Below are positions 11,517 to 24,488 of a stretch of DNA of 64,000 nt, in pieces. The DNA is from Euonymus europaeus (Eukaryota > Streptophyta > Magnoliopsida > Celastrales > Celastraceae). The notes beneath the pieces are model-generated. The model did not search any database, was not told where the DNA came from, and worked only from the letters and a program-made list of their open reading frames with translations. The first letter of the stretch is position 1, and every line of letters starts with the position of its first letter. The DNA lies in assembly GCA_963580455.1 (NCBI GenBank), contig OY756962.1:18680001-18744000 (forward strand), written 5' to 3'. Both the position numbers and the translations under genes were made by a program.

Positions 11517-14500
11517 ATGGTAGACACACGTAGTACACATGTTCAGGGTAGGCGTGCTACCCGCGGACGTGGGTGGGATAGAGGTGTGCTTCCGGATACT
11601 GTTGATGAGGTTGAGTTACCGATATCCGAGGAGGTTCCGATTGTGCGAGGTCAAGGGCACGGTCGAGGTAGAGCACGTGGTCGTGGACGGGGTCGCGACC
11701 GTGTTGTTCAGTATCAGGTAGTGGAGCAGGAGCAGGTACCGACACCGACAGCACCCATAGGTGTGGTGGGTGTGATAGAGACTTTACAGCAGCAGTATAA
11801 CGAAATGACGAGCATGATACATATCATAGGTCGGGCGGTAGCAACTTTAACTTCATATATTACACCGCAGCCTATTACTGGCACTCAGGGATAGACTGTT
11901 CCAATGGTTATACCAGATTTAGTCGATGCACCTGTTTAATTACCACTTGTCATTCAATCAGGAGCAGGTCAGATGGTTCTAGCGTAGAAAGCACCACTAG
12001 CAGTTGACCCTTCCATCACTAAGTTAGCTCAGTTGAGGAAGACGAGACCTCCAGTGTATCGAGGAATGGTAGATCCTAAGGCAGCTGAGGATTGGTTGCG
12101 ACAGTTGAGGAGACAGATGGTGACGCTCAGGATACCTGATGAGAGGAGAGCTTTGTTGGCTTCAGCATTTTTAAAGGATGATGCTTATGTCTGGTGGGAG
12201 AGTATGACTATTAGTAGAGAGCGTATGGAGATGCCATGGTCAGAGTTTGACACACTGTTTCTAGCACAGTATGTTCCCTAGGCCATTCACGTTGCGAAGG
12301 CCAAGGAGTTTTTATTGTTGATTCAAGGTAGGGATATGACGGTGTCACAGTATCAAGTAGAGGGCAGGGAGCCCCAACACTAATAGTACCAGCACCTAGA
12401 GCTCCAACAGGCAGAGGGGCCAAACCTCCAGCACCACTAGTAAGATCGCAACAGCAACAGCAGAAGCAGGGCCAGAGAGCTGGAGTTTATGCAGTTGCAC
12501 CAGAGCCAACACTAGACCGTGATTTCATTGGAGGTAAAGTTCTACTTTTCAGTTCTTGGGCTCGTGTTTTATTTGATACTGGTGTCACACATTCGTTTAT
12601 TTCTACATCTTTTGTTGAGACATTGGGGTTGGAGATTTCGAGTTTGGATAGGAGATTAGTAGTAGATTCTCTATTGGGATCAGGTAACGTGGTGAGTGGA
12701 ATCTGTAGAGGTTGTATCTTTCGATTTGCTGGTCATGAGTTTCGAGCAGACTTATACGTCATGGAGTTCACTGACTATGATGTGATACTTGGATTGGACT
12801 GGTTGACCGACTATGATGCTGTGATAGATTTTACAGAGCGTAGGGTCACACTGACATCACCATCTGGGCGAGTTAGTTTTTGTGGGTCGCGGGATATCAC
12901 GTGTTCACACTTTCTCGACAACCCACGATATACTGACTGCCTAGTGGCGAGCTTGACTTCTACATCGAAGATTGAGGCTAGCACGGCTGTGCCAGTGGTA
13001 GAGGAGTACTTGGATGTGTTTCCTGAGGAGTTGCCAGGGTTATCACCATAGCATGAGATTGACTTGAGTTATATCCGGGTATATACCTGATTTCTATTCC
13101 ACCGTATAGGATGGCTCCAACAGAGTTGAGAGAGTTGGATAGGCAGTTGCGGGAGTTGCAGCGTCTAGGATTTATCAGACCCAGTACTTCACCATGGGGT
13201 GCTCCAGTCCTCTTCGTGAAGAAGAAGGACGGATCGATGAGGATGTGTGTAGATTACAGGCAGTTGAATATGCTGACTGTGAAGAACAAGTACCCATTGT
13301 CGAGAATAAATGATTTGTTTGATCAATTGAGGGGTAGTCACTATTACTCAAAGATTGATCTCAGGTTAGGTTATCACCAGCTAAGGATTCGGGAGGAGGA
13401 CATATCGAAGACAACATTTCGTTCTTGGTATGGTCATTATGAGTTTCTGGTCATGCCATTTGGGCTTACCAATGCCCCAGCAACTTTCATGGACTTGATG
13501 CATAGGGTGTTTAGACAGTATCTTGACCAGTTTGTGATAGTCTTCATCGATGACATATTGGTGTATTCGGCCATAGAGGAGGAGCATAGGGGGCATTTGG
13601 GGATTGTATTGCAGACACTCAAGGAGCATTAGCCATATGCCAAACTGAGTAAGTGGGAGTTTTGGGCTACCCAGGTGAGATTCTTGGGGCATGTGATATC
13701 CAGAGATGGAGTGGCAGTGGATCCTACCAAGGTGGAGGCCGTGTTGGACTGGAGGGCTTTGCGGACAGTGGGAGAGATTCGTAGTTTCCTGGGATTAGCA
13801 GGTTACTATAGGAGGTTTATAGAGGGATTTTCACGGATTGCTGCACCGATGACTGAGTTGACGCGAAAGGGTGTTCCTTTCGTGTGGACTGATAGATGTG
13901 AGCAGGCTTTTTGTGAGCTGAAGACTCGACTCACATCACCTCCAGTTTTGACCATTTCGGATAGTGGTATAGGTTACGATGTATATTGTGATGCTTCAGG
14001 GATCGGATTAGGCTGCGTGCTCGTGCAGCAGGAGAGGGTGGTTGAGTATGCTTCACGACTGTTGAAGCCGCATGAGAGGAATTATCCCGTACATGATTTG
14101 AAGTTGGATGCTATAGTGTTCGCACTTAAGCAGTGGAGACATTATCTTTATGAGGAGCAGTTTAAGGTGTTTTCAGATCACCGGAGTTTACGAAACTTAT
14201 TCACACAGAAGGATCTGAATCAAAGGCAGCGGAGATGGATGGAGTATCTTGGAGATTATGATTTCTCATTGCAGTATCATCCAAGCAAGGCCAATGTGGT
14301 GGCTGACGCCTTGAGTAGGAAGTTGACAAGTGGCGCGATTGTTATTGTGGGAATTTGATTTGGTGGACACCATTGGGCAGTACCGACTAAATGTTGATGA
14401 CAGGGGTGAGAGATGCTTTCTGAGGAGTTTGGTGAGCCGTCCAGCACTAGTACAAAAAGTGTTGGATGCATAGCTCGGCGATGCGACTTTTGATGATATT

Positions 14501-15859
14501 GAGGATATGGATGGTTGGATTAGAGGTGCTGATGGAGGAGTTCATTTTAGAGGCCAACTGGTGGTTCTAGAAGATGTTGAGTTGAGAGATGAGATACTTA
14601 GAGAGGCACACTATTCTCAGTTCGCGATACATCCTGGTGCTACTAAGATGTATCGAGATTTATGAAGACAGTATTGGTGGAGCAGACTGAAGAGAGGTGT
14701 GGCCCAGACTGTGATGAGATGTCTTACCTGTCAGCAGGTGAAGGCAGAGCATAGGAGACCACCTGGATTGTTATAGCAGCTTCCATTACCGGAGTGGAAG
14801 TGGGAGCATGTGTGTATGGATTTTGTGACGGGTTTACCGAGGACTGTGAGGAGACATGATGTTGTGTGGGTCATTATTGATAGATTGACAAAGACTGCTT
14901 ACTTTTTACCAATTCAGCATACTGACTCGGTGGAGGCACTTACCAGACTCTACATTCGAGAGGTCGTACGGCTACATGGGGTACCCGTGTCCATTATATT
15001 TGATAGGGATCCTTGTTTCACTTCTCACTTTTGGAGCAATTTTCAGGAGACTCTGGGGATGATGCTGAGTTTCAGTACAGCGTTTCACCCACAGACTGAC
15101 GGCGAGAGTGAGAGGACTATACAGATTTTGGAGGACATGCTTCGATCATGTGTTATGAATTACAGGGGTGATTGGGAGATGCACATCCCACTGGTAGAGT
15201 TTGTGTATAACAACTCTTACCAAAGTAGTATTCAGATGGCACCATTTGAGGCACTTTATGGTAGACCATGTAGGTCACCACTTTGTTGGTTAGAAGTTGG
15301 GGATAGACCCTTGTTGGGACCCGATTTGATTCAGCAGACCACTAAGGCTATGGCAGTTATCAGATAGCGACTTTTGACGGCTTAGTCACGTCAGAAGAGT
15401 TATGCATATCGCAGACGGAGGCCTCTATAGTTTTAGGTGGGTGACCACGTATTCCTCAAGGTTAGTCCGAAGCGAGGGATACAACATTTTGGTAGATTAG
15501 GGAAGTTAACCCCCAGGTTTATTGGACCATTTGAGATCTTGGAGAGAGTAGGGAGTTTGGCTTATAGGTTGGCATTGCCACCACAGCTGTCCGGAGTTCA
15601 TGGTGTGTTTCATGTTTCTATGTTACGGAGGTATCATCGTGATCCCTCCCATATTATTGATTGGTAGACTTTGGAGATTTGAGAGGATGCTACCTATGAG
15701 GTACGTCCAGTTCGGATTTTGAATAGCCAGATACGGAGATTGCGTTCGAAGACCGTACATTTGGTTAAGGTGTTATGGCAGCATTATGTAGTTCATGAGG
15801 CTACTTGGGAGTTAGAGTCGGATATGCGGGAGCGCTATCTGGACTTGTTTACTATCTAG
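11517..15859 (+). pseudogene. Gypsy (Tekay-like) gag-pol polyprotein, broken
   Basis: The ATG at 11517 starts an Arg/Gly-rich gag N-terminus. A gag core follows (about 12030-12280, with DPKAAEDWLRQL and YVWWESM). The zinc-knuckle area (about 12280-12500) is scrambled. Protease is at about 12520-13050 (VLFDTGVTHSF in place of the usual DTGA(S/T)HSF). RT is at 13111-13632 ([12 protein letters not shown], catalytic FIDDILVYS), RNase H at about 13790-14330 ([17 protein letters not shown]), and integrase at about 14590-15370 (CLTCQQVK, MDFVTGLP, FDRDP, DGESERT). A chromodomain-like tail ends in TAG at 15857. In-frame stops interrupt nearly every domain (for example near 11892, 13050, 13630, 14356, 15365 and 15665), and gag has frameshifts. 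No functional polyprotein is possible. Order protease-RT-RNase H-integrase is that of Gypsy. Confidence 0.93.
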
Positions 15860-15935
15860 GTACTTCCTTGATTTTTACTATCGATTTTATTATTATTACC
15901 TATTTTTATTTCAATTTCGTCCTCGAAATTGTTTT

Positions 15936-15950
15936 GTGAGGGGGGGAGGA
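15936..15950 (+). other. Polypurine tract of the Gypsy element
   Basis: GTGAGGGGGGGAGGA lies directly before the 3' LTR start (TATAATATCCCGAACCC). This is the expected plus-strand primer site. Confidence 0.75.
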
Positions 15951-17320
15951 TATAATATCCCGAACCCAATTTTTAGAAAAATGGTTTTTCAAATTTAATA
16001 TTTTTAATAAATATTAAATATTTTAGAAAAATATTGACGCAAGAATCACCTGAATCGGAGTTGAATTGGAGTTGTTATGAATTTTGGAAGTTTAAATAAT
16101 TATTAGTAAAATGAGGGGTAAAACGGTAATTGCACAGAAAATCTGGCATAAACCAAATTTTCTGGCATTCTTCTCTAGCAGCACACGAGAGAGAGAGGAG
16201 AGTGGTGGTTGAAATGGGTTTTGGTGATTTCTCCACCGATTGAGGCATGTGAGGTGTCAAAATGAAGCTTGTAGAGAGAGAAACAAAACCCAACTGGAAT
16301 CGTCGTCATCGGAGCACCACAGACGGCGAAATCAGGCAGCCAAAGTTTAGTTTTCCGGCGACTTCTAGGAGCGATCCCGGTCGATTCCGGTGGTATTTTG
16401 GAACGAGACAGGTACCATTGAATTGTATTTTGAGAGCTTTAATTTGATGTGTGGTTCATCGGTTAATGTCGCCGGAATCGACTGTTACGGCGACGGCAGT
16501 GGTTGTACCACTGTTGACCCGAGTTGATGGAGTTGACCCGAGTTGACGGGCTTGACTGGGTTTGATCAGAGTTGACTTTTTGACCCAGTTTGACTTTTAT
16601 GATGCTTTTTCTGTATTTTAATTGTATCAGTTATACGTATTCGTATTTCGGTGCAGGAGACTGATCAGGGGATTTTCGGGTTCGAATTTTGGTGAGGCGA
16701 GGAAGTATTACGGATTACCGTCATTCGGCATTTCAGGTAGGGATTCTGCCCTATTTCTTATTTGGGGTTCCGTATTCGACGGACTCCTACTAATTTATTT
16801 GTGTGGAATTCCCGAGAGGTTGAGAATTTCTCTATTTGTATTCTTATCTACTTTATTTCCGCAATCGCAACTGTAGTATTTTATGATGCTATTATTGATG
16901 GTGTTTGTACGACTAGTTGCCCTCTTATGCACTATGTCTTCTGTGGCCCCACACTCAGGGGTGGGGCCCACCTCTTATTTGTATGGTATTTTGGAGAGTC
17001 CGGATAGGACTGTATTCTGGTAATTTTCTGTGATGATGCTATGAGATTATTGATGGATGATTTGTAGTGTGTGGGACCCAACCTACTGGATGATTTGTTG
17101 ATGGTTCTGATCGGGTACGTACGTGGAGACCGGATTGAGGTGGGGTACATCCTAGTAGACGCTCTTCGATGTAGGCGATGCTATCGAGTACCTATATAGG
17201 CTCGATCCCCATCCAATCTGGGGTGTACTTGGACTGGGAGACACCTTACGGAGATCAGGGTGGGTCCAGGGGAGGATTTACTGATATTATATGGATTTGA
17301 GTTGGATTATGATTGAGTAC
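15951..17320 (+). repeat. 3' LTR of the Gypsy element, proximal part
   Basis: Starts TATAATATCCCGAACCC (an expected leading TG appears mutated to TA) after the polypurine tract and aligns with 6309-7560. It is interrupted at 17320 by the Athila derivative and continues at 24489. Confidence 0.8.
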
Positions 17321-18735
17321 TGTTGAGTCTAAAATAACCTACTAGCAAGTGCACTAGTCAGAAGAATAATACAAGTGGTCAGTAGAGATCGTATCCACAG
17401 AGACGGAGATATGACTTAATCCAATTGTTTATTTACATATAATTATGGACAATGCAAGAAATTAAAGTTTCACTCAAGTTGATTTGGTTTGCAATTTAAA
17501 AGGAATACAAGCAAGAAAAGTAAAGTGTTTTTGGAATTTTTATATTGGAGAATGCAAATGTTAATTCAATTTATCACTAGGCAAGTTATATTAAGGCAAT
17601 GAATTCAAGTAGAAGAATGAAGCACCAAGACTTCGGAATCCACCAAGGGTCAATGATGTACAAACACAACCAATTCACTCATACATTTATCAATTCGGGT
17701 ATAACGAATCCGTACCTAAGTCGGTTTTAGCGCACTCAAGCCAATTTCCCTCATATCAATCACTAGCCATCTTATTGGTCTAGGTTGGATGTTCCTATCA
17801 ACATTCTAGCCATCTTATTGGTCTAGACATGCATAAGAATTCATGAATGCTCAATGGAAATAGGATTCATACAAACTTGTTCCAAACCTAATGGAAACAA
17901 CAATTGCAATCTAAGGTCCAAAGAAGCATGATTAAATAGATATTTCACCATCTACAAAATCCATCCAACAAATCCATTCAAAACCCTAAGTGGTGATCAA
18001 GCACAAAGAGTAAGAAGAATCCACAATAATCATAGAAACCAAAGATTTATACCCAAAAAGATTCACATATAAACAAATCAATTCATACAACCATCATTCA
18101 ACCCAAGGCTTCATCCTAGCCTTGGTGATAAAGAGTTTAGCTACACATAGAGAGAGAAAGAGACAAGCAAAGAGAGAGAAACATATTGGTAGAACCCAAA
18201 ATTAGAAGAAATGCAAGCCAAGATGAAGAATCCCTCCTTCAAGCCTTGAATCCTCCTTCTTTCCTCCGTTTTTCGCTCCTGGAAGGGCCGTTCGATAAGT
18301 CTAAAAAGTGCAGTTTTTAGGGCTTTCGCGAAATAAAAGCTGCCAATTTTGTGCAGGTGCGCCTAGGGGTGTAGAAAATGAGCCTAGGCGCAACCCCACC
18401 TAGGCGTGTAGGAAATGCGCCTAGGCGCAACCCCGCCTAGGCGTGTAGGAAATGCGCCTAGGCGCTGCTCTAGAAAATGCAGTGTTCCTGAATTTTTGCA
18501 TTCACCCCTGTTCTGTGCGTGACCTGTACCGCCTAGGCGTGTATAAATCACGCCCAGGATAAATTTGCAAGCTTATTCCTGCTCTCATCTTGCCCATAAT
18601 TGCCACCTTTTTGTTCAGTACCATCAATTGCCTATCAAAATCCAAAACAATATATAAATGTACCGAATTGATAATACCAATGAGATAAGAGAGGGTTATT
18701 ATCACCAAAAGCAATAGGTATATTCATACCTATCA
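17321..18735 (-). repeat. 3' LTR of the Athila derivative (1415 bp)
   Basis: Nearly identical to 23164-24483 but about 95 bp longer, because it holds extra copies of a unit built on CGCCTAGGCG (18355-18480). The right edge contains the inverted repeat ATAGGTAT-ATTC-ATACCTAT (18714-18733), shared by both LTRs. Confidence 0.9.
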
Positions 18736-20317
18736 AACACCCCACACTTAAACCCTAGTCGTCCTCGAGTACAACTAATTTAAACATACTCATGAAAAGT
18801 AAAATACTAACTCACTAACGCAGGAATCGCGGTTGCATTTAGCATATGCAACAAGCCGTTGAATCCCTAGGTGTCCCTAGTGGAGGAGTGTTGTCTCCTG
18901 AGGGCTTACAAGAACGATACCCACAAATATTTCTATCAAATGAGCGCAAACACCCCACACTTACATCACACTATATACTCACGAATAATTTCCGTCTACT
19001 CAATTGCTCCTTTAATGTGGTGTGATGTGCAAGAGAAAATGTCAACATGTGGCTTCCAAGAGTTTATATATATGTATTAAACATAGTCGCATTCCAAGAA
19101 TCGCAAAAACAACAAGTAGCAATACCAAGGCACATTTATTTATATAATATATATATATGCTTATTTCTTTTTCTTTTTTTTTCTTTGAACTAGGACTGTG
19201 CAATGCTTACTCCATTAAGCTTTCTACTCAACCCATGTAGCGAATTCTCGACCAATGACTCCCAACCAGTTGGTTTAGGGCATTAGGTGATAAGACACCC
19301 CTCAGATCAATTATTCGAATTGAAAAGGCTTCGAAGTTAAGCTAGCCTAGAATGTTCATCATGGTTGTCTCATTTTTTTACGCGAAACTCGAGTTGGTTA
19401 GACAAGAGCCCCGGTTACTCAATAAGACGCAAGAGCGGAACATGTTTTCTTTCTTTTTCTTTTTTTTTCTTCGGTACACAACATAAATAACTAGTGCCAA
19501 ACATATCACCAACATGTGTCCAAGCTCATCTCAGGTAGAAACCACAGTTAACACATATATCCGTCCAAGTCATACCCCACAACACTTTAGTGCAAGTGAA
19601 TTCATTTATTATGCAATCTAGTAGACTTCAAAAATTCAGTCAAGCATATAGGAGGTAAAGACGAGATTAAACAGCTCTGATCCGAAACAAATATAATTAA
19701 GTACCAGTGGTCAAATTCAGATCAGACAGTATCCAAAATGCGCAATACATACAAAATAAAGTACTCCCACCCCTCACTGTAAAATAAGCTTTGTCCTCAA
19801 AGCGTGAAACAGGTATATGAATAAAATGGAGGATATATGAATAAAATGGAGGATATATGAATAAAATGGAGGACATGCTAAGAAAAACACAACCTGGAGG
19901 TGGAGTCTAGGAGGAGGGACCGCCAGAGGGTCCGCGACGAGCAAATGTGATATAGCGGTCGCGTCGTAGCTCCGCCAATATGTCGAGCACGGCCCGAGTC
20001 TGCTCCGTCTGTGCCTGCACCCGCCTAGGCGTGTAGTACTGACGCCTAGGCGCTTTTTTTTTTTTCGGGCGCTAATTACTAGCGCCTAGGCGTGTATAAA
20101 ACACGCCCGGGATAGCGTGCTCCTCTGTATCAAGTATCCAACTCCACAAACTCCCACATACAACCCAGAAAATTCCAAAAAATTCAGAAACACATTAAAT
20201 TCTTTTAAAGAGATGGACAATGAAGCACACAAGGATACAGAATGAATATCACATCTCGGGTTGCCTCCCAAGCAGCGCTAAGTTTAGAGTCTTCAGCCAG
20301 ACATAGATCAAGCAATT
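18736..20317 (-). other. Post-pol untranslated region of the Athila derivative
   Basis: No coding sequence. On the minus strand it runs from the protease stop to the polypurine-like AAGTGTGGGGTGTT beside the LTR (18736-18752). It includes TTTTTCTTT tracts (about 19165 and 19450), three tandem 20-bp units at about 19812-19874, and a cluster of CGCCTAGGCG palindromes at 20022-20095. Confidence 0.6.
19812..19874. repeat. 20-bp tandem repeat, 3 copies
   Basis: The unit GATATATGAATAAAATGGAG is repeated about three times with the first copy slightly different. It is a short minisatellite in the untranslated region of the Athila derivative. Confidence 0.85.
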
Positions 20318-21427
20318 TCAGAAGTAAACTGCTGAAGTAACACTTTTTCTTCTAAGACAAGGTCTTTTCCGTCGTCTTCTCCATCGTCTTTTTGGTCCCT
20401 TTTTCACAAAAGTTAAGTCTGAAGCAATGATAATAGGGAGAGTTTTAGAAGTGCCCAACAAAGCATATTGTAAGTGAAGATGTGGAGCCTTCAATTCTAG
20501 CTCTGTTGGATTTTCAATGGATGGAACCAGCCTCTTTGATCCAGGTGAATCAGATAAACTCTCATAGGTGGGTTGCCATCTGCAAGGAATATACGGGGTA
20601 GACTCGACTTCAAAGTTTACACGTTCTGGTCTATCCTCATTGTTATCAATGATGCAAACTTCTAATGGATTAGATTGCAGGGTGTTCTTGACTTCTGTTA
20701 CGGATAAACAATCAATTGCTTCGACCCAAAAACAATCACTTACATCATTTTGATTCTTCATGGCATCAAAAATCTTGAACTCCACAGTTTCATCAAAAAC
20801 TGTCATAGTAAGAACACCTTTTTTTACATTGATGATCGTCTCTGTGGTAGCCATGAACGATCGTCCCAAAATAAGAGGCAATTCTTTCGCCGGAATCAAG
20901 GTATTCTCCATTTGTAAAACCAGAAAATCTGCAGGAATTACAAAATTTTCCACCTTAATCAACACATTTTCAACCAATCCAATGGGATAAGTAATTGATC
21001 GGTCAGCCAATTGAAGAGATACCGAAGTAGGTCGCAAGTCCCCTAGATTCATAGTCTTGAAAATGGAGTGAGGCATAATGTTCACACTAGCTCCAAGATC
21101 GAGCAAAGCTTTTTCAAATTTTTGATTCCCAATAATACACGGAATTGTGAAACTACCCGGATCTTTCAACTTAGGAGGTAGTTTTCTTTGTAGAATGGCA
21201 CTAGTCTCTTCCGACAAAAAGACTTCCTCATGCTCACTTATCTTCCTTTTGTTGGTGCATAATTCTTTCAAAAACTTTGCATAAGAGGGAATAGACTTAA
21301 TAGCTTCAATCAACGGAATATTTACCTCGACTTTTTTGAGAATTTCGAATATATCCCGATTGCATTTGTTCTTTTTCATAGGAGCAAGTCGAGATGGGAA
21401 CGGCACCGGTGGAACATAATCCTCCAC
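20318..21427 (-). pseudogene. Athila protease region, truncated before reverse transcriptase
   Basis: The open frame of 369 codons holds the Athila pre-protease segment (FLKELCTNKRK, PPKLKDPGSFTIPC), then a retropepsin-like domain with LDLGASVNIMP (the usual D(S/T)GA is LGA here, as in many Athila copies), LQLADRS and LPLILGRSFMAT. It then reaches the linker before RT (LQYALLGTSKTLPIIIASDL) and breaks off into an Arg/Lys-rich tail and a stop. RT, RNase H and integrase are missing. The frame is shifted by one relative to the gag frame that ends at 21442. Even if translated, the product lacks replication enzymes. Confidence 0.85.
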
Positions 21428-21441
21428 TGGCTGCTTATCTT

Positions 21442-23028
21442 TTACAATAGGGGTTGTGTAGATACACGGGGCTCCTCCACTGTCGATTCATTATTCCCCT
21501 CATCCTCTTGCTTCCTGAACTCAATCTTGTTGTCAACCTTCTTCCCACTTCTCAAAACAGTAACGGCCTTAGCATCTTCATGTTTCGTGGGATTAACTTC
21601 GGGCTGGCTTGGAAGCTTCCTCAACTGTCGCTCACTCAAAGCAGTAGCAAGTTGACCAACTTGCATTTCCAACTTGGCGATAGACTGAGTGTTACTAGCC
21701 ACCGTCTGTTGCAACTGATTCATAGAATTACTCATCTCAGCTTGTGAATTCTGCATCATCACTTGTGACTGAGCTAGTTGAGTGATCAGATCCTCCATAG
21801 TAGACCTCTTCGAGTCAAGAGGTGGTGCTTGAGGTTGGCCTTGCCAGGGTTTTGGACCTTGGTTGTAGTTGTTAGAAGAGCCATAAGACAGATTCGAATG
21901 GTTCTTCCAACCCGGATTGTAAGTATGAGAGAAAGGATCATTCTGCTGCCGATGATAATTCTGAATAGCATTCACTTCAGCTTCAGGAAAGGTGCCACTT
22001 CTAGGACACATATGGGTCGGATGGTTTGTGCCCCCACAAATACCACATGGCTCTGCATTTCTACTCAATAAATTCACAACAGCATCAAGTTTTTGAGCCA
22101 TGGCTGCCATTTCAGTATTTGAAGTACTAGTTTCATAGATAGTTGCTCTGGGACCAGTCACATCTCTGCTGTCCCACTGTGAGGAATTGGCTACCACATT
22201 CTCAATAATCACAGTAGCCTCAGTGGGCTCCTTTGCCATAATATTTCCTCCAGCAGCTGCATCTAACCGATGGCGGCATTCATCTGATAAGTTCTAATAA
22301 AAGTATAGCATAATCTGCCATGGTAAGAATTGGTGATGTGGACAGCTGATAAGCAGGGTTTTATATCTCCCCCAAGCTTGATATAGTGTCTCTCCCTTAT
22401 TCTGTCTGAAATGAAAGATTTGGTCTCTCAACCGTTGTGTCTTCGATTGAGTATAGAATTTTTGAATAAATTTCGCAGACAATTGGTCCCAAGAGGTGAT
22501 AGAATTTGTGGGCAGAGTCTTGAACCAGTTCTTCGCGTCTCCCTTAAGAGAGAAGGGAAATAGCTTGAGGCGAATGAATTCAGCAGAGATTCCTTGAATT
22601 TGTTGTGTACCACATATTTCCAAGAAATTATCAATATGATCACTAGCATCTTGATTCTCCTCTCCTGAAAAAGAGGGAAGCAAATTAATCATGTAGCCCT
22701 TAATTTCATAAGATAAATTAGGAGCAATAGTTGGAAAAACAATGCAGGATTGTCGAGTAGTGAATTGAGGCATAGAAAAATCCTGTATAGTGCGAGGGGC
22801 ATTGGCATTGACACCATTTTCATCAACTCCCTCATGATGTTCTTCCATATTGTCTTGCTCAAGATTGTCTCCAATGAATCGCTCACTAGATGAGCTAGAA
22901 GTAGAAGATAAAGAATGCGTGGGAGAGTGTTCTCCAAGAGTTTGCTTGTCTTTCTTATTTAAACATGCACGTCCCAAATTTGGATTAATTGGAAGAATTT
23001 CTGTGTCTTGTGAACGTCGTCCTTGCAT
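21442..23028 (-). pseudogene. Athila gag, interrupted by one in-frame stop
   Basis: It starts at the ATG at 23028 (MQGRRSQDTEILPI). The retrotransposon gag core lies at about codons 100-245 (INLLPSFSGEENQDASDHIDN, KLFPFSLKGDAKNWF, FIQKFYTQSKTQRLRDQI, SCPHHQ). A TAG at 22294 stops it, and the same frame continues after 18 codons at 22239 with the zinc knuckle CGICGGTNHPTHMCP, a Gln-rich NYNQGPKPWQGQ stretch and a heptad-like QLQQTVASNTQSIAKLEMQVGQL helix. The stop could be a point mutation in an otherwise intact 529-codon gag. Gag forms the virus-like particle in this group. It sits directly after the PBS and leader. Confidence 0.88.
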
Positions 23029-23139
23029 GAACTACAGAAAACAAATGAAACGTATAAGCCAACTAGAAATTCAGCAAGAAATCAATGATAAATATGATTA
23101 TCTATGTAGACAAAGGAAATGGATTAAGTATAGCTACCG

Positions 23140-23157
23140 TCCTCGGCAACGGCGCCA
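23140..23157 (-). other. Primer-binding site of the Athila derivative
   Basis: The minus strand reads TGGCGCCGTTGCCGAGGA six bases inside the right LTR, the TGGCGCCGTTGCCGGGGA-type site characteristic of Athila elements. It proves minus orientation and marks 23164 as the inner LTR border. Confidence 0.88.
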
Positions 23158-23163
23158 TAAACT

Positions 23164-24483
23164 TGTTGAGTCTAAAATAACCTACTAGCAAGTGCACTAG
23201 TCAGAAGAATAGTACAAGTGGTCAGTAGAGATCGTATCCACAGAGACGGAGATATGACTTAATCCAATTGTTTATTTACATATAATTATGGACAATGCAA
23301 GAAATTAAAGTTCCACTCAAGTTGATTTGGTTTGCAATTTAAAAGGAATACAAGCAAGAAAAGTAAAGTGTTTTTGGAATTTTTATATTGGAGAATGCAA
23401 ATGCTAATGCAATTTATCACTAGGCAAGTTATATTAATGCAATGAATTCAAGTAGAAGAATGAAGCACCAAGACTTCGGAATCCACCAAGGGTCAATGAT
23501 GTACAAACACAACCAATTCACTCATACATTTATCAATTCGGGTATAACGAATCCGTACTTAAGTCGGTTTTAGCGCACTCAAGCCAATTTCCCTCATATC
23601 AATCACTAGTCATCTTATTGGTCTAGGTTGGATGTTCCTATCAACATTCTAGCCATCTTATTGGTCTAGACATGCATAAGAATTCATGAATGCTCAATGG
23701 AAATAAGATTCATACAAACTTGTTCCAAACCTAATGGAAACAACAATTGCAATCTAAGGTCCCAAGAAGCATGATTAAATAGATATTTCACCATCTACAA
23801 AATCCATCCAACAAATTCATTCAAAACCCTAAGTGGTGATCAAGCACAAAGAGTAAGAAGAATCCACAATAATCATAGAAACCAAAGATTTATACCCAAA
23901 AAGATTCACATATAAACAAATCAATTCATACAACCATCATTCAACCCAAGGCTTCATCCTAGCCTTGGTGATAAAGAGTTTAGCTACACATAGAGAGAGA
24001 AAGAGACAAGCAAAGAGAGAGAAACATATTGGTAGAACCCAAAATTGGAAGAAATGCAAGCCAAGATGAAGAATCCCTCCTTCAAGCCTTGAATCCTCCT
24101 TATTTCCTCCGTTTTTCGCTCCTAGAACGGCCGTTCGATAAGTCTAAAAAGTGCAGTTTTTAGGGCTTTTGCGAAATAAAAGCTGCCAATTTTGTGCAAC
24201 CCCGCCTAGGCGCTGCTCTAGAAAATGCAGTTTTCCTGAATTTTTGCATTCACCCCTGTTCTGTGCGTGGCCTGTACCGCCTAGGCGTGTATAAATCACG
24301 CCCATGATAAATTTGCAAGGTTATTCCTGCTCTCATCTTGCCCATAATTGCCACCTTTTTGTTCAGCACCATCAATTGCCTATCAAAATCCAAAACAATA
24401 TATAAATGTACCGAATTGATAATACCAATGAGATAAGAAAGGGTTATTATCACCAAAAGCAATAGGTATATTCATACCTATCA
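23164..24483 (-). repeat. 5' LTR of the Athila derivative (1320 bp)
   Basis: Starts TGTTGAGTC next to the PBS and ends ACCTATCA next to the TSD. It carries fewer CGCCTAGGCG units than its partner at 17321. Confidence 0.9.
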
Positions 24484-24488
24484 AGTAC

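Larger units (their letters stand above)
17321..24483 (-). mobile_element. Athila-type deletion derivative (gag-protease only), TSD AGTAC
   Basis: LTRs 17321-18735 and 23164-24483 begin TGTTGAGTC and end ACCTATCA, and AGTAC flanks both ends (17316-17320, 24484-24488). Orientation is minus: the PBS lies beside the right LTR and gag-protease run leftwards. The pol region from RT through integrase is absent, while the typical post-pol motif remains right after the protease ORF, so a clean internal deletion made a non-autonomous element. The LTRs differ by roughly 20 substitutions by eye plus one repeat-number difference, so insertion is recent compared with the Gypsy host. It would depend on a full Athila for reverse transcription and integration. 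Confidence 0.9.

Noticed and set aside
20568..20990. Plus-strand frames within the Athila region
   Set aside because: Antisense shadows of the protease frame.
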